A stretch of DNA of 64,000 nt from Pachyseris speciosa. Lineage: Eukaryota; Cnidaria; Anthozoa; Scleractinia; Pachyseridae. Position 1 is the first letter of the stretch, and each line of letters starts with the position of its first letter. The notes beneath the pieces are model-generated. The model was not told the origin of the DNA. It ran no database searches and saw only the letters and a list, made by a program, of their open reading frames with translations. Shown one piece after another: positions 12,942-25,250 of the stretch. The position numbers were made by a program, and so were the translations under genes. The stretch spans positions 257,501 through 321,500 of the forward strand of contig JAEMWC010000195.1 in the NCBI GenBank assembly GCA_016490735.1, in the 5' to 3' direction.

Positions 12942-13759
12942 TAACACACAGACTGCGGTGATAAACATGACAATAGAACGCATTGTTGGAAAACAAAAAT
13001 AAAACTATATCGTTTAACTTGACGTTTCGTATGTTTCGACATACATCTTCAGAAGTGACCGTTAGGAATTAAAGAAACAACTAAATTTGAAATTTAAGAT
13101 AAGTAACTAATTAACAATAACCTTGACAGAAGCTAAAAATAATTTGCATATAAAAGATGCAAACTAATAGAGATACAGCTTTTCGCTGCTTACATTTTCA
13201 TTTAAGGTAGGTTTCAATTCTCTAATTAGTAGAGTCTCCTTTATCTTGCAATGAGTATCTGACCGACCTTTCGCCAATATCTCAAAGTGGTCCCATTTTA
13301 AGTTGTGCCCAGTTGACGTGACGTGGTCTGCGATAGCAGATGCATGACAGCTACTCGTGATCGCTTTAAAATGTTCAGTTTTTCTGTCATGCAATCTGCG
13401 TTTTGTTTTTCCAATGTAGAAATCCTGGCAGTTCCAGCAACTAGCTTTATAAACAACTTTTGACATTTGGGAACGGTTAATTCTATCTTTGTAGGGAAAA
13501 AGAGACTTAATGCGATGAGCGCTTTGGAAAATAACCTTAAGATCAATGCAGCCATAAAATTTACTAATGCAGTTTGCATCTTTTATATGCAAATTATTTT
13601 TAGCTTCTGTCAAGGTTATTGTTAATTAGTTACTTATCTTAAATTTCAAATTTAGTTGTTACTTTAATTCCTAACGGTCACTTCTGAAGATGTATGTCGA
13701 AACATACGAAACGTCAAGTTAAACGATATAGTTTTATTTTTGTTTTCCAACAATGCGTT
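12942..13759 (-). mobile_element. Penelope-like element fragment with inverted terminal repeats
   Basis: An 818-bp insertion bounded by a 13-bp direct duplication CTACAACAAGCAA (12929-12941 and 13760-13772). Its ends are inverted repeats of roughly 170-190 bp: left about 12973-13165, right about 13574-13750, sharing 'gaacgcattgttgg' and 'cgtttaacttgacgtttcgt'. Between them lies only the C-terminal GIY-YIG nuclease. The reverse transcriptase is missing. Inverted or pseudo-LTR ends and strong 5' truncation are typical of Penelope-like elements. It inserted into an existing transposase gene. Confidence 0.8.
13164..13613 (-). CDS. GIY-YIG endonuclease domain (Penelope-like), truncated
   Basis: A minus-strand frame of 149 codons with the nuclease core 'VVYKASCWNCQDFYIGKTKRRLHDRKTEH'-like block: V-Y, the 'FYIG' tail of the GIY-YIG pair, then K-T-K-R-R-L-x-R and E-H. 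It continues through 'SAIADHVTSTGHN' and a later 'KIKETLLIRELKPTLNEN' with the metal-binding Glu. In Penelope-like elements this domain sits C-terminal to the reverse transcriptase and nicks the target. Only this domain survives here, so the copy cannot move alone. The start shown lies within the repeat arm, and the natural start would have been far upstream. Confidence 0.8.
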   Translation of the reverse strand: MTEAKNNLHIKDANCISKFYGCIDLKVIFQSAHRIKSLFPYKDRINRSQMSKVVYKASCWNCQDFYIGKTKRRLHDRKTEHFKAITSSCHASAIADHVTSTGHNLKWDHFEILAKGRSDTHCKIKETLLIRELKPTLNENVSSEKLYLY

Positions 13760-13772
13760 CTACAACAAGCAA

Positions 13773-15174
13773 ATCTAGTAAAGAGCTCATGCCACTACTA
13801 AAAATCCTCGATTTTGACAAGATACGAGAAAAGTCGAAAAGGAACAAGATGCCTCAGAATCTGAACAAAGTGAACAAGTGAACAAAATGATGGGCAAGTA
13901 CAAAATGGAGGGTGTTGAGTATCTATTTAAACCTGGACGAAAACACGCCTTTTTTATGTCACCGTACCAGTGTAAACTGCTGGGCGAAGCAGAGGAACTG
14001 TTTTCGAACATTACGTTCACCGGAAACGATGATTTCCCTTATCTTTTAAATTTAGTTATTTTCAATAAAGAAACTCTCTGCTATCAAGCCGTCAGCAGAG
14101 TATTATGTGACAAGCAAGATGGGAAGTCCTATGGTTTGTCTTTTCATGAAGTATTCAAACGAGCCACGACAATTAATCCTAATTTTGATAACGGAAAATC
14201 CTTAAGACAAATTGTGGTTGACTTTGATGATACTGAGTATAATGGCTTTACTCGAGTTCTTGGAAAAGATATCACCGAAAAACTGTTACGGGGATGTTCA
14301 GTACACTGGATGCGCTCAGTAAAGTAAACAAAGTCGCAAAGCTTGTGTGGCAATCAAGAGACGAAGAGACCATATTTAAAACCCTTGCCTAGTGGAAAAG
14401 TGGAGGATGCTACCAGAAAAGAAGATGTCATGGAAATATTTCAAATTTTGTCTGGAAAAAAAGATCTTAAAGATGCAACCCCATACGTTCCAGAGAACGT
14501 AAAGTACCTTTGCGAAAAAATGAATGATGTTTCTAATGATGGATGGAAGAAACTGAAACACTGGGCTAATTGGTGGACTCGGTCACGACACTTGCAAATG
14601 TTCACAAAGGCGTATACCAGCAGAGATGTCGAAGACATCAGAGCTTCCAAAAGAGCACGACGAAGAGGAAAAGGATTGATAGAAGCGGCAATGGAGGTGG
14701 AATACAAAGAAAAGAATGAAGATGGACAACTATGCTATTTAGGATGGTTAACGGGTACGATAACGGCGTACAACTCCCCTCAGGGGTATCTTGTTCAGTT
14801 CCAGAATCAGAAGGACTGCAACGGTAACGAGCTGGCGACTGGACAGACTGGCTACCGTCCGTGAACTCCTCCGATGTCAGAATTACCCAATAACGCCTCT
14901 TGTAAATATTGTAAATACCAGGTCATTTGTAAAGTTGTACAGTTGTATATGGAGCCCTCCTTCACCCACTTCAGAGGGTATACGACGTAAATTCCACTAT
15001 CAGTATCATCAACTGCATCATCCATACACCACTAGTTATCCTTCAAGGAAATTGACCCCTTTGTCGCACAATTATCGCGTAGCAGACGATACAACTGGCA
15101 GTAACATCTACCTACTGACATGTATTCCTGGTTTTCCTATTAATTGTGATCATCGATATCTCCAAGTGAACTGA
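13773..15174 (+). pseudogene. MULE-like transposase remnant
   Basis: Plus-strand frames at 13878-14327 and 14343-14864 read as one protein with a small frame break near 14330. Visible are 'HAFFMSPYQCKLLGEAEELF', a strand followed by 'FPYLLNLVIFN' and 'YGLSFHEVFKRA', an acidic 'IVVDFDDTEYNGF' and 'LLRGCSVHWMRSVK'. This order (strand-Asp, helix, DFD-E, then C-x2-H) matches MULE-type DDE transposases. The usual first catalytic Asp in a D-G-T-F motif appears as 'NITFTGN', so catalysis is doubtful. The C-terminal half is basic and Trp-rich ('WANWWTRSRH'). The frame beyond 14864 breaks up by 15174. Confidence 0.6.
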
Positions 15175-16135
15175 ACTCTCATCAAAATGTTTCCTCACCA
15201 ATGTGGCAGTGCTTTGTCGTAGCGGTGAGGCTCGTTTGCAGTTTCTGCATTCGCTAAATCTGCCACTGTAATTCACTTGGGAAGTGACAAAAGGTATTTT
15301 CGTGATCTTTGGCTGAGCTTTTATTTTGCTCGTTTATCTAATTTCCGCAAGCTATGAGCAAGCCATTTTTAAATCTGGTGGCTATTACCCCTATATGAGT
15401 GTGTGTTAATACTCAGCGCCAGTTACTTAAGACGATGTGTTCTATTATGGGTAGAACTAGGGTCCAGGAGCTATCTATATTCCGTTGAAAATGAAGCTAC
15501 TGGCCCACGTGATAAAGATCCCTTATGGACGGAACGCCAATATTTTCAGTGATTAGTGTGTCGCTTAGTGTTTCAATGAATGAAGAACTAAAGAGTTATG
15601 ACAGTGTTTTTGAAATATATCAATAGAGGGATGCATTCTATGTCGACGTCTCCGTCCGTTTAGCTCTTACTTGCCTGTCAATCATTACGCGCCTGGTACG
15701 TTGGTCTCTTTTAGAGATTAATGCAACATTTCCGCCAATGCCCCCCCCCCCCACCCTCCCCCCCACTCACCCAGGGACAAAAACCAAACACAAAGAATGT
15801 CGACCTAGAACACTGACCATTTGGACGGAAAACCTAGTAATTCCGGGAATGTTTTTGGGAAAAAGGTAATACCTTTCGAGGTATTACCTTTTCTCGCTTT
15901 TACCGGAATTCCCGGAAATTTCTGTACCATTTGTCTACAATTACCAGTGCCAGCTCCTCACGGTAAAATTTCATTGTTTTTTGTTGATACCCAGATCCCG
16001 ACCCACTTGCATCCGAAACTTCGGATCAAATGATACGGTTCAACCCGTTCCTCTTTTTTTGGTGCGAAATTATTGCAGTTCCATTTGCCCAAAAAAATCC
16101 ACCGAAAATTCCATTCAAATGGTAAGCGCTCCTAA
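15175..16135. other. Non-coding with C-run and short hairpin
   Basis: A C-rich run occurs near 15739-15766. A strong hairpin lies at 15860-15892, where AAAAGGTAATACC is mirrored by GGTATTACCTTTT with a 6-nt loop. No gene is visible. Confidence 0.5.
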
Positions 16136-16610
16136 ATGTAGCCGTTAAATCATCGGGTTAGTGGCGACCTCTAGGCCCTTGGTACATATTCCGACCCAAA
16201 TGTAGCCGTTAAGTCATCGGGTTAGTGGCGACCTCAAGGTTCTTGGCATATATACCGACCCACAGTTAGCCGTTAAGTCACCTGGTTAGTGGCGACCTCA
16301 AATGGCTGTAGCCGTTAAATCATGGGGTTAGTGGAGACCTCAAGGCCCTTCGTATATATTCCGACTCAAAGGTAGCCGTTACGTCAGTGGCGACCTCCAG
16401 GTCCATAGTATATATTCCGACCCAAAGGTAGCCGTGAAGTCACCTGGTTAGTGGATAACTCAAGGTCCACAGTATATATTCCGACCCAAAGGTAGCTGTT
16501 AAGTCACCTGGTTAGTGGCCACCTCCAGGTCGGTAGTTTAGATTCTGACCCAAAGGTAGCCATTAAGTTATAAGGATAGTGGCTATCTCAAGGTCGGTAA
16601 TAATATAATG
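16136..16610. repeat. ~64-bp satellite array, about 8 units, inverted relative to 9120-9360
   Basis: Tandem degenerate units built around 'gtagccgttaagtcat', 'gggttagtggcgacctcaag' and 'tatattccgaccca'. This is the reverse complement of the unit at 9120-9360. Units vary by indels. No gene is encoded. Confidence 0.85.
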
Positions 16611-17434
16611 CATACTGTGCCTTCCACTCCTTTGTGTTTTATTTTTGATTGACGTTGACGCGCACGTCAAGAGGTCACGTGATTTCGAGAATGAGTTTTT
16701 GCGAACGAGTATTTGAGAGGAAGCGTGCAAGATGTGTCTTTATGTTGCGTTCACCAGTGAAAGAGTTTATTAAAAAGAACCAGCATTGTGTTAACTAATG
16801 TCCTATCCTCGACACATACTGACAAACTATTTGGCTTCATGAAATGCTCGTATGTATAGACCAAAGTAATTAGGAATTATGCCGTTTCTTCGCGTTGTCA
16901 ACGTGCATCGTTAATTTCCTATAATAAGGTAATTGAAACCTAAGCCTAAGCTGAATAGTGGTCCGTGTTATATAAAACTTCTCTCCATTTTGCTTTGTTG
17001 CCGATGGTTCAGTGACGGGCTCTGCGAGGAATAAAAAAACATAGAGAAGAAAGGAGAATACGAGCCCTGCATCCAGACTTGTAACCATTTCCTGTGTAGA
17101 AACGAATTAAACGAGAGGAGGGGGGAGGGATGGCGCGCACGCGCGGGAGGGGGAGGGGGTCTTTTGAGAAGAGACACGTATCTGCTGTTGCGGTTAACTT
17201 GACCATTGAGCAACCTCGAAGCCAGGCTCTCTCTCTTTTCCTCCCTTGTCGTCTCGTTGAGCTAATCTCTCCCTGGTAGCAGATCAATGAAACGATAACT
17301 CTCAGCAACAAAAAGCGGTGTTTTAACACAAGAATTTAATTGCCTTGTTGCTTAACTAATCATAACTGGCAGTTAGTAACGTATCCATAAAGCTCAACTC
17401 AACATACGATTGCCCTCGAGACATTGTACTGCAA
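16611..17434. other. Non-coding, nothing recognised
   Basis: Includes a GA/GC-rich patch at 17118-17160. No supported gene. Confidence 0.4.
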
Positions 17435-17640
17435 CCTTGGGGAGCAGAGTTGGCGCAGTGGTGAGAGCGCTCGCCTTCCACCAATGTGTCCCGGGTTCGA
17501 TTCCCGGACTCGGCGTCATAAGTGGGCTGAGTTTGTTGGTTCTCTACTCTGCTCCGAGAGGTTTTTCTCCGGGTACTCCGGTTTTCCCCTCTCCTCCAAA
17601 ACCAACATTTGATTTCATTTGATTTATTTAGAGTTGATTT
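17435..17640 (+). repeat. tRNA-derived SINE, copy A
   Basis: Head with A-box-like TTGGCGCAGTGGTGAGAGCG and B-box GGTTCGATTCC. The body has 'ctctgctccgagaggttttt', 'ctccgggtactccggttttc' and a short GATTTGATTT tail. The same family recurs at 58316-58600 (+) and about 59395-59650 (-). Confidence 0.85.
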
Positions 17641-17705
17641 GATTTAGTCTCCCCAATTAGTAGAGCATCTGTGCTCGGCTAAATACATTTGAGACTTAAA
17701 TAAAG

Positions 17706-17707
17706 TG

Positions 17708-17746
<39 letters not shown>

Positions 17747-17792
17747 GTACTGTTCAAAGGTGGGGGGGGGGCTAAAGCCCCCCCCCCCCCAG
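17706..17792. repeat. (ATT)n microsatellite and G/C homopolymers
   Basis: ATT repeats (about 17709-17746) are followed by a G-run and a C-run close together (17762-17790) that could fold on each other. Confidence 0.9.
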
Positions 17793-19074
17793 CCCTCCCC
17801 CTGCGCGGTGCCTGTAATGTGCATTGAAACTGTTTACGGTTGTCTTTGGCCACGGATGACGAGGAGGAAATGGACTGCAACTTGAAAATAGGTCACCTTT
17901 TTCAAGTTTCGTGGTTATGTCTAAGAAAATTCGCCATACAATAGTGCTAGTTTCTATTCCGTCCAAGAAAATACGTGAAATCTGCCTCTTCATGTTACGC
18001 GGACCAGTCATGTAATACAAAAGTACTTCGACGCAGTTTGAACAAACTTATAACAAGAATTGAGGTGACAGTACCCCATCTAACAGTGCCTGGCTTAGAT
18101 TGATTCATAGAAAGCGCCATTTTGCCGTAGCAAGCAAGGGAACCAGCTCGCGTTTCGTTTAAATTATGGACGGGGAAAAACCGGTACTAGAATAAGAAGA
18201 GGTTTAATTTAATCCTGTAATATCAAGTCTATTCTTCACCACTACGGACACTGAACACCTTCGATGTTTCATTACTGTGATAATACATGATAATAAAAAA
18301 AAATACAGCGAGGTCAGGATTGCCCATGTATGAACGCCACGAATTCAAAAGAGGTATTTTGTATTTAATGATCCAACTCATTCCTCGTGAAGGTAGCTAC
18401 TTCCCGGCCGACGTGACTTCCATGCCGAACGTCACCCGCAGAAAGCTTGAAGACGGAGTTCGAAGAAAGTATACAAAGATTTCAAAATATTTGTAAGTAC
18501 TTTGAACTTTATGAGTTTCAGTTTAGAACAAGAAGACCTATACACGTAGAGTCACTTCACACTTTTATTATCCTACATACAACGCTGATTTTTTTAAATG
18601 GCCTATATAAGAATAAGCAAGGCTTCCCTAAGCCGGGCTTACAGGTTGTTTATCTGTTAAATCAAAGCAATCTATCTCTTTAAAAACATTTCGCAGAATG
18701 AATGTCCCTTCAATCCAGCAGATCAAAGTTGATTAATCCCGCTGGAAAAGAAAAACGAAAGACCACTTTCAGAACGGCAAAACAGTTGAGCAAAGAAACG
18801 GCAATAAAACCAAGGGCCAAGGGATTCGAAAAATGCTTTCATCATGACGGGGATTCGTCATTTAGGGACTCTACATTATACATATTCTTACAATTGGTCT
18901 GAGGAAGAATGCCTTTTGTTGCACCGAATTGTTTGATAAATGTAAATTATATGTGGGGTCTCATGGTAGCTAATGTCTTAGCTCCTGACTGACATCATTT
19001 TCAGTGACCGAACTGCAAGAACCTCTATGAACTTTCCAGCCTTCTCCCTCAGCCCAAAACCAGATAGCCTCCTT
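17793..19074. other. Non-coding, nothing recognised
   Basis: Scattered short frames only. Confidence 0.4.
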
Positions 19075-19350
19075 CGTCCCTCCTTCGCAGCCGTTATTTG
19101 TGTCGGTCCTATTCTCCCTCCCCACCAACGTCAGCTGAAACGAGCCGGACATTCCATTCCAGGAACCGACCAATCACATCGCGGCTTTTAAATTTCGGTG
19201 GCTAAGTTCCCATAGCCTCCTTCGCAGCCGTTGTTTGTGTCGGTGACTGCCCAGACAATGGGAATGGAATGTCCGGCTCGGTTCAGCAGACGTTGGTGGG
19301 GAGGGAGAATAGGAACGACACAAACCATTACAAAACGGCTGCGAGGGAGG
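19075..19350. repeat. Inverted repeat pair (MITE-like)
   Basis: 'ctattctccctccccaccaacgt' and 'gagccggacattccattcc' (19108-19160) are mirrored at about 19258-19312 by 'ggaatggaatgtccggctc' and 'acgttggtggggagggagaa'. The unit 'cctccttcgcagccgtt' also occurs at 19080 and again directly at 19216, with its inverse near 19335. Confidence 0.7.
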
Positions 19351-22300
19351 CTAAAGCACAAATCGTTCTTACTTGATCACAGTATTTTGTTGATGATTCC
19401 ATTCCACTGTGTTTCGCTTCATTTTGCTGCAACATCACCCGCCAGAAACATTTTATTTAAAAAGAACGTTGGCGTACTCAACACTCCCCCTGAAAAGAAA
19501 GCACAGTCTTTAATCGGATTCGTGATTTTAATGTGGTATATAAAACGCGCTGTGATTGTTGAAAACCGTGTTTTAATCGGCACCGAAACATGAAGATCAA
19601 AAGAAACTGAATAAAAAGAAAGAAACGCTTTATTTATTTCTTTGTTTGTTTAATTTATTTATTTAAACATATATGAAAACATTGTAGCCCCATTAGTTCA
19701 TCTAGAAGGCTTACGCATAAACTCTAATTACAACACATAGTGCCGTTTAAGACCCACACAAGGCAAATATAAACACACTAAATTCCTGAAAACAATTATT
19801 GGCAGTAAGATTTTTATGACAAAAGGAAAAAACGCGGTAAGACTCTCTTGGTAAAATGATGAACATGAGAGAAGATTTGAATAAGAAGAGCCAAACCAAA
19901 ACAAAATTACACCAAACTTGTGTGATTGTTGAACGTTTTTCATGTTTGGATTGATGTTTCGTTATTGGTGTACCTATAGTGTAATTAGTTAAAAGGACGC
20001 TTTTAAAACGCATTTGCGAATTGCTTCGAGTTGCGAATAGTTCATTCTGTATTTTTTTGTGTGTGTTAGTGTTGTCATCAACCAAAATGATTTCTTTACA
20101 TCTGTTATGCGAAGTTTAGTCCGATGGACGATGGTTTGTGGTAAATTTCAAATGCTTTAGAAAATCCCCGACAAGTGTAATCTCGCATGGTTTCAGTTTT
20201 ATTTATTTACGTGGCTACACAAAAAACGTTACAATAGTTACATAGAACTAGGATGACGAGGATGTAGCGAGGGAACCCAGTAGAAGCTGAACGCTTATTA
20301 GCACTGGGCACCTCGAGACAATACATGCTTTAGATGGAGTTAAATTTAATGGAGTTAATTGGAATTTAATTGAATTTAATTGAATTTAAATTGAATTTAA
20401 TTGGAGTTAAATTTAGTGTTCTATTGAGAAGGAATATAGTTAATGAAGTCTCGAGTATCTGGGGGACAGGTTCACTGAAATCACTCGGTAGGGAATTCCA
20501 AACCTTAGGACCTAGATGGAGGATCGTAAACTGTTTAATATTAGTTCTACAGAAATGAGAACGATAATTACTGGCATTCCGTGTCTCGTACGTATGAATT
20601 TGTTGATGGGTTGTTCAAAAACGTATAAAAACGTCAGAAAGAAGGTGATTGTGATAATAGTACGTAAAACAAGCCACAAGAAAAGTGTTTATGTTAAATA
20701 TGTCCAGGATTTCAGTCAGGTTTCGGTAGCAAAATGTCAGTTTTAAAAATTGCCAGACATCTCGGTATTATTTTCCTCAGCATTTCAGTAAATGGTTACT
20801 TGTATTGGGGAAAAGCAACACCATCAACTTACTTGAACAAGCATACTTCCAGGCAAGCCTTGACTGCCACTCTAACTTCCTATCATTTAGCCCAACTCTC
20901 ATTACACTGGAAGGAATGCCGGACTCTTAGCTCCTCAATGATTCTAGGAAGAGAAATCAGTATAAACAGTGGCTAACACAGTGTTAGGGTAGAAACAGCT
21001 CCCTTTTAGGAGCCCCACCAAAAGAGAAATTATGGTGAAGATAAAAATAACTCATAAAATAATAATAATAAAAAAGCACACTAACAATAAACCATCTCGG
21101 CGTTCTCTTGGAGTGCACAACACTTACCAGAACTTGGTCGGTAATGTGCAATATGGCGAACAAACGATCTTGGAAAAGGTCTTTGTGTCATGAGAGAGCA
21201 AGTAAGTAGATGGCGCGCTAAGAGAAAGAGAAAGGGCGCTAAAGGGGGATGGGGGAGATTAGTTTGCTTCTGTAACAAAGGTATTGTCCCCTCAACGTCT
21301 ACCTTCATCGGTTAATGTCACGAAATAATAATCAGCTACACGTTTCAAATTATATATGAATTCATTACTTCAGGGAATGGCTGCAGAAAAACTGATTTCC
21401 TCACTTTATCCTAGTTAATTCGGTCGCCTTCCACTCTTCAGCGAGTTGCAATTCTGTCAGTTTTACTTTACGTTGGCTTTACCGTCGTGCTTGCTTTCAT
21501 TGATTTTTTCAGGGCGCCTTGTTAACATGACCTCATCTTTATTCGACCACTTATTCCTGGTCCTGAAGGTCCTTTTTGCCCGAAAAACCCGTTACTCTGG
21601 CGTTACTGTTCATGCAACTACACCCTAAAGGCCTCAGGTTATCATGCTGAAAGAGATCACACTCTACTTTGCTTTCATGCTTAGGATGTGTTACTCACTC
21701 TGTAATGTGGATTCGATTCAAGCGCAAGGTGTTCACGTTATTAAGGTATTCTTGTTTTTGAAAGACTGCACCCACCCACGGAAACACCAGTGAAGAGTTA
21801 TACTTGGCCATCACGTACACAGTCTGTTAAAAACAATCAACACAAGACGTACTGCGCATGCCGTTAATTGTTTTCCATAGCCGATAGGAAGAGGCATGAA
21901 TCGCTTATATCTATGCTGTAGTGAGGATGTTTTACGCTGTTATGTCGGCTTATGGTGTTCTTCTATTGTCAGTCCATTGTACTGTGGTTTTCTGCATCAA
22001 TGTGCTGGGTTTATACTACTACTCAGGCTTCTCGTGAGCTCTTCAGGACATATCTGGGGACTCGGCACTTAAGACACCACCAAACATTTAATTTTTTTTT
22101 AATTTTGTGCTTTTGCTTTAAGTAAAGATAACTAGTTTCACGCTATAAGCGACGGGAAAATCTTGTCTTTGAACCTGTCACAAGAATCATAAATCATCGT
22201 CATATAGTGAAGTTCCGTCCTTACATCTTAATTCAAAATGGAAATATAAGTAGAGGAACCTTTCTTACGGCCCACTCAAAGATAAAAAGCAATCTGAAAA

Positions 22301-22627
22301 GGCAATTAATTACCTTAAGAGATATGAATGCGTTGTTAAAATATGCGAAAGCAAAGAAGTTGACAGTGAGTCGAAGCTTGCTTGGTCCGTACGAGTTGGC
22401 CAGTTTCTTCAGGAGCGGCCACACAGCGTCTGGGCATGTCAAGTCCAGGAATGTAGCTAGATGTACGGGAGCTGGTCGGGAGCTGTGGATTGGTCCCCAT
22501 TGTAAACAAATCCCCCAGGACGAAGCGAGAATTGGAAATGGTAACTTAGGAAGTTTGTCATCTGCTTCTTTTAAAGAGAACAAAGAAAAGAAAGTGTTGT
22601 ATTAAATAATATTTGCACAACTCCTAT
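19351..22627. other. Non-coding, with AATTTAATTG-rich tract
   Basis: A low-complexity tract of AATTTAATTG-type units lies at about 20338-20412. The antisense of 20440-20520 contains a 'NSLP'-like stretch that may be an old LINE scrap. No supported gene. Confidence 0.35.
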
Positions 22628-22955
22628 TTGTATATGATTGCACACATATGGAATCGTTTACCAGATGTCGCCAAATCCTCGACCACTTTAGCACAATTTC
22701 GTGCTCGCCTGAAATGTGTTAAATTCACAGGGTGCCAGTGTATGAACTGTATATAATCTTCTAATTTTACATTTTTACATTCTCTTGATGTACTTAATAG
22801 TTAGGTTTTTATATTTGTATGCATAATTCATAATTTACCTTGTTTTGTAATTTTAGTTTGTCGAGCGTTTTTAACATGAGCCTCTGGCTCGGAAGATTGT
22901 GCAAACACTTCCCACGTTCTTCGACATTAAATAAACTATTCTATTCTATTCTAAT
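22628..22955 (+). mobile_element. LINE 3' end remnant with (ATTCT)n tail
   Basis: The plus strand encodes 'HIWNRLPDVAKSSTTLAQFR', which matches the last conserved segment of CR1/L2-type reverse transcriptases, then a stop and about 200 bp of 3' UTR ending in ATTCTATTCT repeats. Only the 3' tip of the element is present. Confidence 0.7.
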
Positions 22956-24714
22956 ATAATAATAGTATGTATGTAATTCATCAACTTCAGCCGAACTGAC
23001 TATAAGCGAACAAATCAAACAAACTATCTATTCACCTAGCTCGCTCGTTTCTCTCTCCCATCATCCTCTTATGGTTGAGGTTTGGAAGGATGGACACAGC
23101 TTGTTCATACAAACCTTGAAAAAAACCGAGCCTGTGCAAATTGAGCCGATATCTTTATGCCTAGATTTGTAGACCCTCGATAACCTGATCGTAAAAGAAA
23201 ATTACCTCCACTACGAAACAGCCATAAAGACGAGTTCTGTTGCGGTGATTCTCCTATTTTGTCGGCTAAGAACTCGAATGCAAAGGATAAAAAACTACTT
23301 CAAGCACAATTAGGGCTATTGTTATGTTAAAGCGTTTTAAAAGGTGTTTTAACATGTTGTGAAGACACCAATCGATTTCGCCAATAAGGTAAACAAGAAG
23401 GCGAATTGTTGACGCAGATGCAGATGCGTCTGTTCTACAGAAGTGGTGAGAATACACGTCAAACACAAAAGCGCCATTTTGCAACAGTTTATGCTCAAAG
23501 TCCCTCAGAAAAGCACTTACGATCTCCTGCACTGAATAGAATGGTATGACAGAGTAGAACACAGTGTAAAAACAAAACAACAAAACAGCAACGCCAAGTT
23601 CCTACAGTCAGTATTGGTATTATATTTGAGGTTTTTCCTTTTACAAAGTGACCGTTTAATGCAAGTCAAGACAATAGAAACACCTGGTGAAAAGGCTCGT
23701 AAAGGGTAACCGCGACCGCTTAATAGAGGTCAAAATTACAGTGATTAAGGGAAGTAATTTTTGGGACTTTGACAACTGACCGCTTAATAAGGTGCCGCTT
23801 AATACAGGTTCGACTGTATCTAGCAGAAACATCGTTGACAGACTGTACAGTTCACATAATATAAAATGACGTCAAAACGGTTTCTTTAGTTGAATTCGAT
23901 CAATTGGGAGTAAGTCAAGTAACTTGAAGGTTTGCGTTGGCTGAGTGACATTTTATTCTTTCATGTTGTAGTATATTCTTTGCACGGTACATCGGTGTTT
24001 GATAACCAAATAAAACCAACTTTCATAGAGGATTAACAAATGAAATTATCTCTAGCTCATTTGATCCAACATTAGACCATTTTAGTAGTGATACGATGCT
24101 TAAAAAAATTAATTTCGCACGTCGTCTTGAAATTAGAGCGGAGGTGGAAAGGTTCAAAGTCGGCCGGCAAAATCCCATAAATCTAGTGTTTGCATTGTCC
24201 CCTCCACCGCTTTCACCATCAGTTATCAAGATGGCGTAAGAAACCATGGAAAATGCTTTCTTTTCTGTCTGTTCCTTCAGTTCTTTTCTTTCCTAAAGCA
24301 TTTTCCAGCACTGTACATGTGATTCGTTTCTCAACATGCAAGAGAATTCTCTCCTCCCGCAGAGTTTCGATGCTTATTGGAGATTCCGCTGGGCGACGTG
24401 CGTGCAGGCGCAAATGTCGACGCTTGCACTCACTTTTTCAACGGATTCTCTTAATACCAAAAGTCCCTTTCAGCCTCTGCGGAGGAGAGAGACAAGAGAA
24501 AACGTTTAGGCCAAAGTGTGCAAATCACTTGGTCAACATGAAAGACAGGCTTTCATTGTGGCCGCGCGAGAGATGATCACGATTTTCATATGATTGGGAA
24601 AGGCCGCATTTCATCCCTGCATAACAGCTGCATCGAGAGATTCTCGAGGGACTTTGAAGGAGATTCACGCTAACATCACTTTCGCTAAAAAATCCTTTAG
24701 CCAACACTGGCGTA
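22956..24714. other. Non-coding, with a small fold-back
   Basis: A short inverted pair 'ggaaaatgcttt' / 'aaagcattttcc' lies at 24248-24306. At 23640-23820 a repeat contains 'gaccgcttaata' units three times. No supported gene. Confidence 0.4.
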
Positions 24715-24834
24715 GCCTGCGTGTCCGGTGCCGAAAGGGGAGATGCGGGGGCTCGGGTGCGAGGGAGACGTCTTCCCTTACCCCTCGTATTCGCGAATAA
24801 GTCCCTTCCCCTTTCGGGGCCGGACACGCAGGCT
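24715..24834. repeat. Fold-back element with ~24-bp ends
   Basis: 'gcctgcgtgtccggtgccga' at the left is mirrored at 24813-24834 by 'ggggccggacacgcaggc', with further pairing of 'aaagggga'. A short internal region gives a hairpin of about 120 bp, a MITE-like structure. Confidence 0.75.
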
Positions 24835-24949
24835 AAGACAGGTTATTTGAAATGCATTTACAATCGTACAAAAACACGCTGTAAAAATCAACAATGATCT
24901 GATGTGTTGTGTTAGCCATCGTAGAAACTAAAGACACAAGAAGAAACCT

Positions 24950-25250
24950 ACCGTTCTTTTGAGTGGTGACCTCAACCACAGATGGCTCGCTGGTAAACTA
25001 TTTGTTAGTGGCTACTAACTCGACATGGTATTTCGAGGAGGATTTCAAGTCTTTCATCAGATAAAATGAAACTGCAGGGGAAATGGTAACTTGATTGATC
25101 CACGGAGAGCCGGCGCCCAAGCTGTAGCGTATCAGGTAACTCTGGAGGGTACTGTTTCCACGGGATAACAACGCCCACTTCAATAGCACTTGGTTTGTTG
25201 CTGTAAAAAGCACGAACAGCTGCACTTCGGGTTTGCGTTGGATGTAAAGT
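24950..25250 (-). pseudogene. Fibronectin type III exon with in-frame stop
   Basis: A minus-strand frame encodes an FN3 domain: 'LLKWALLSRGNSTLQSYLIR' (B strand Trp), then 'YSLGAG', 'ISPAVSFYLMKDLKSSSKYH' (the L-x-P/Y-x-Y-region) and 'VELVATNK'. A TAG follows (about 24998-25000). The same frame continues with 'FTSEPSVVEVTTQKN', the expected final strand, and then a GGTAGG splice-donor-like site near 24952. The stop therefore lies inside the exon and would truncate the receptor- or adhesion-type protein. An acceptor-like CAG lies upstream near 25220-25250. A second FN3 exon on the same strand at 27.9-28.8 kb suggests one multi-domain gene. Confidence 0.65.

Noticed and set aside
17440..17520. 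tRNA gene at the SINE head
   Set aside because: Same sequence recurs at 58.3 and 59.6 kb with a shared non-tRNA body, so it is a SINE family.
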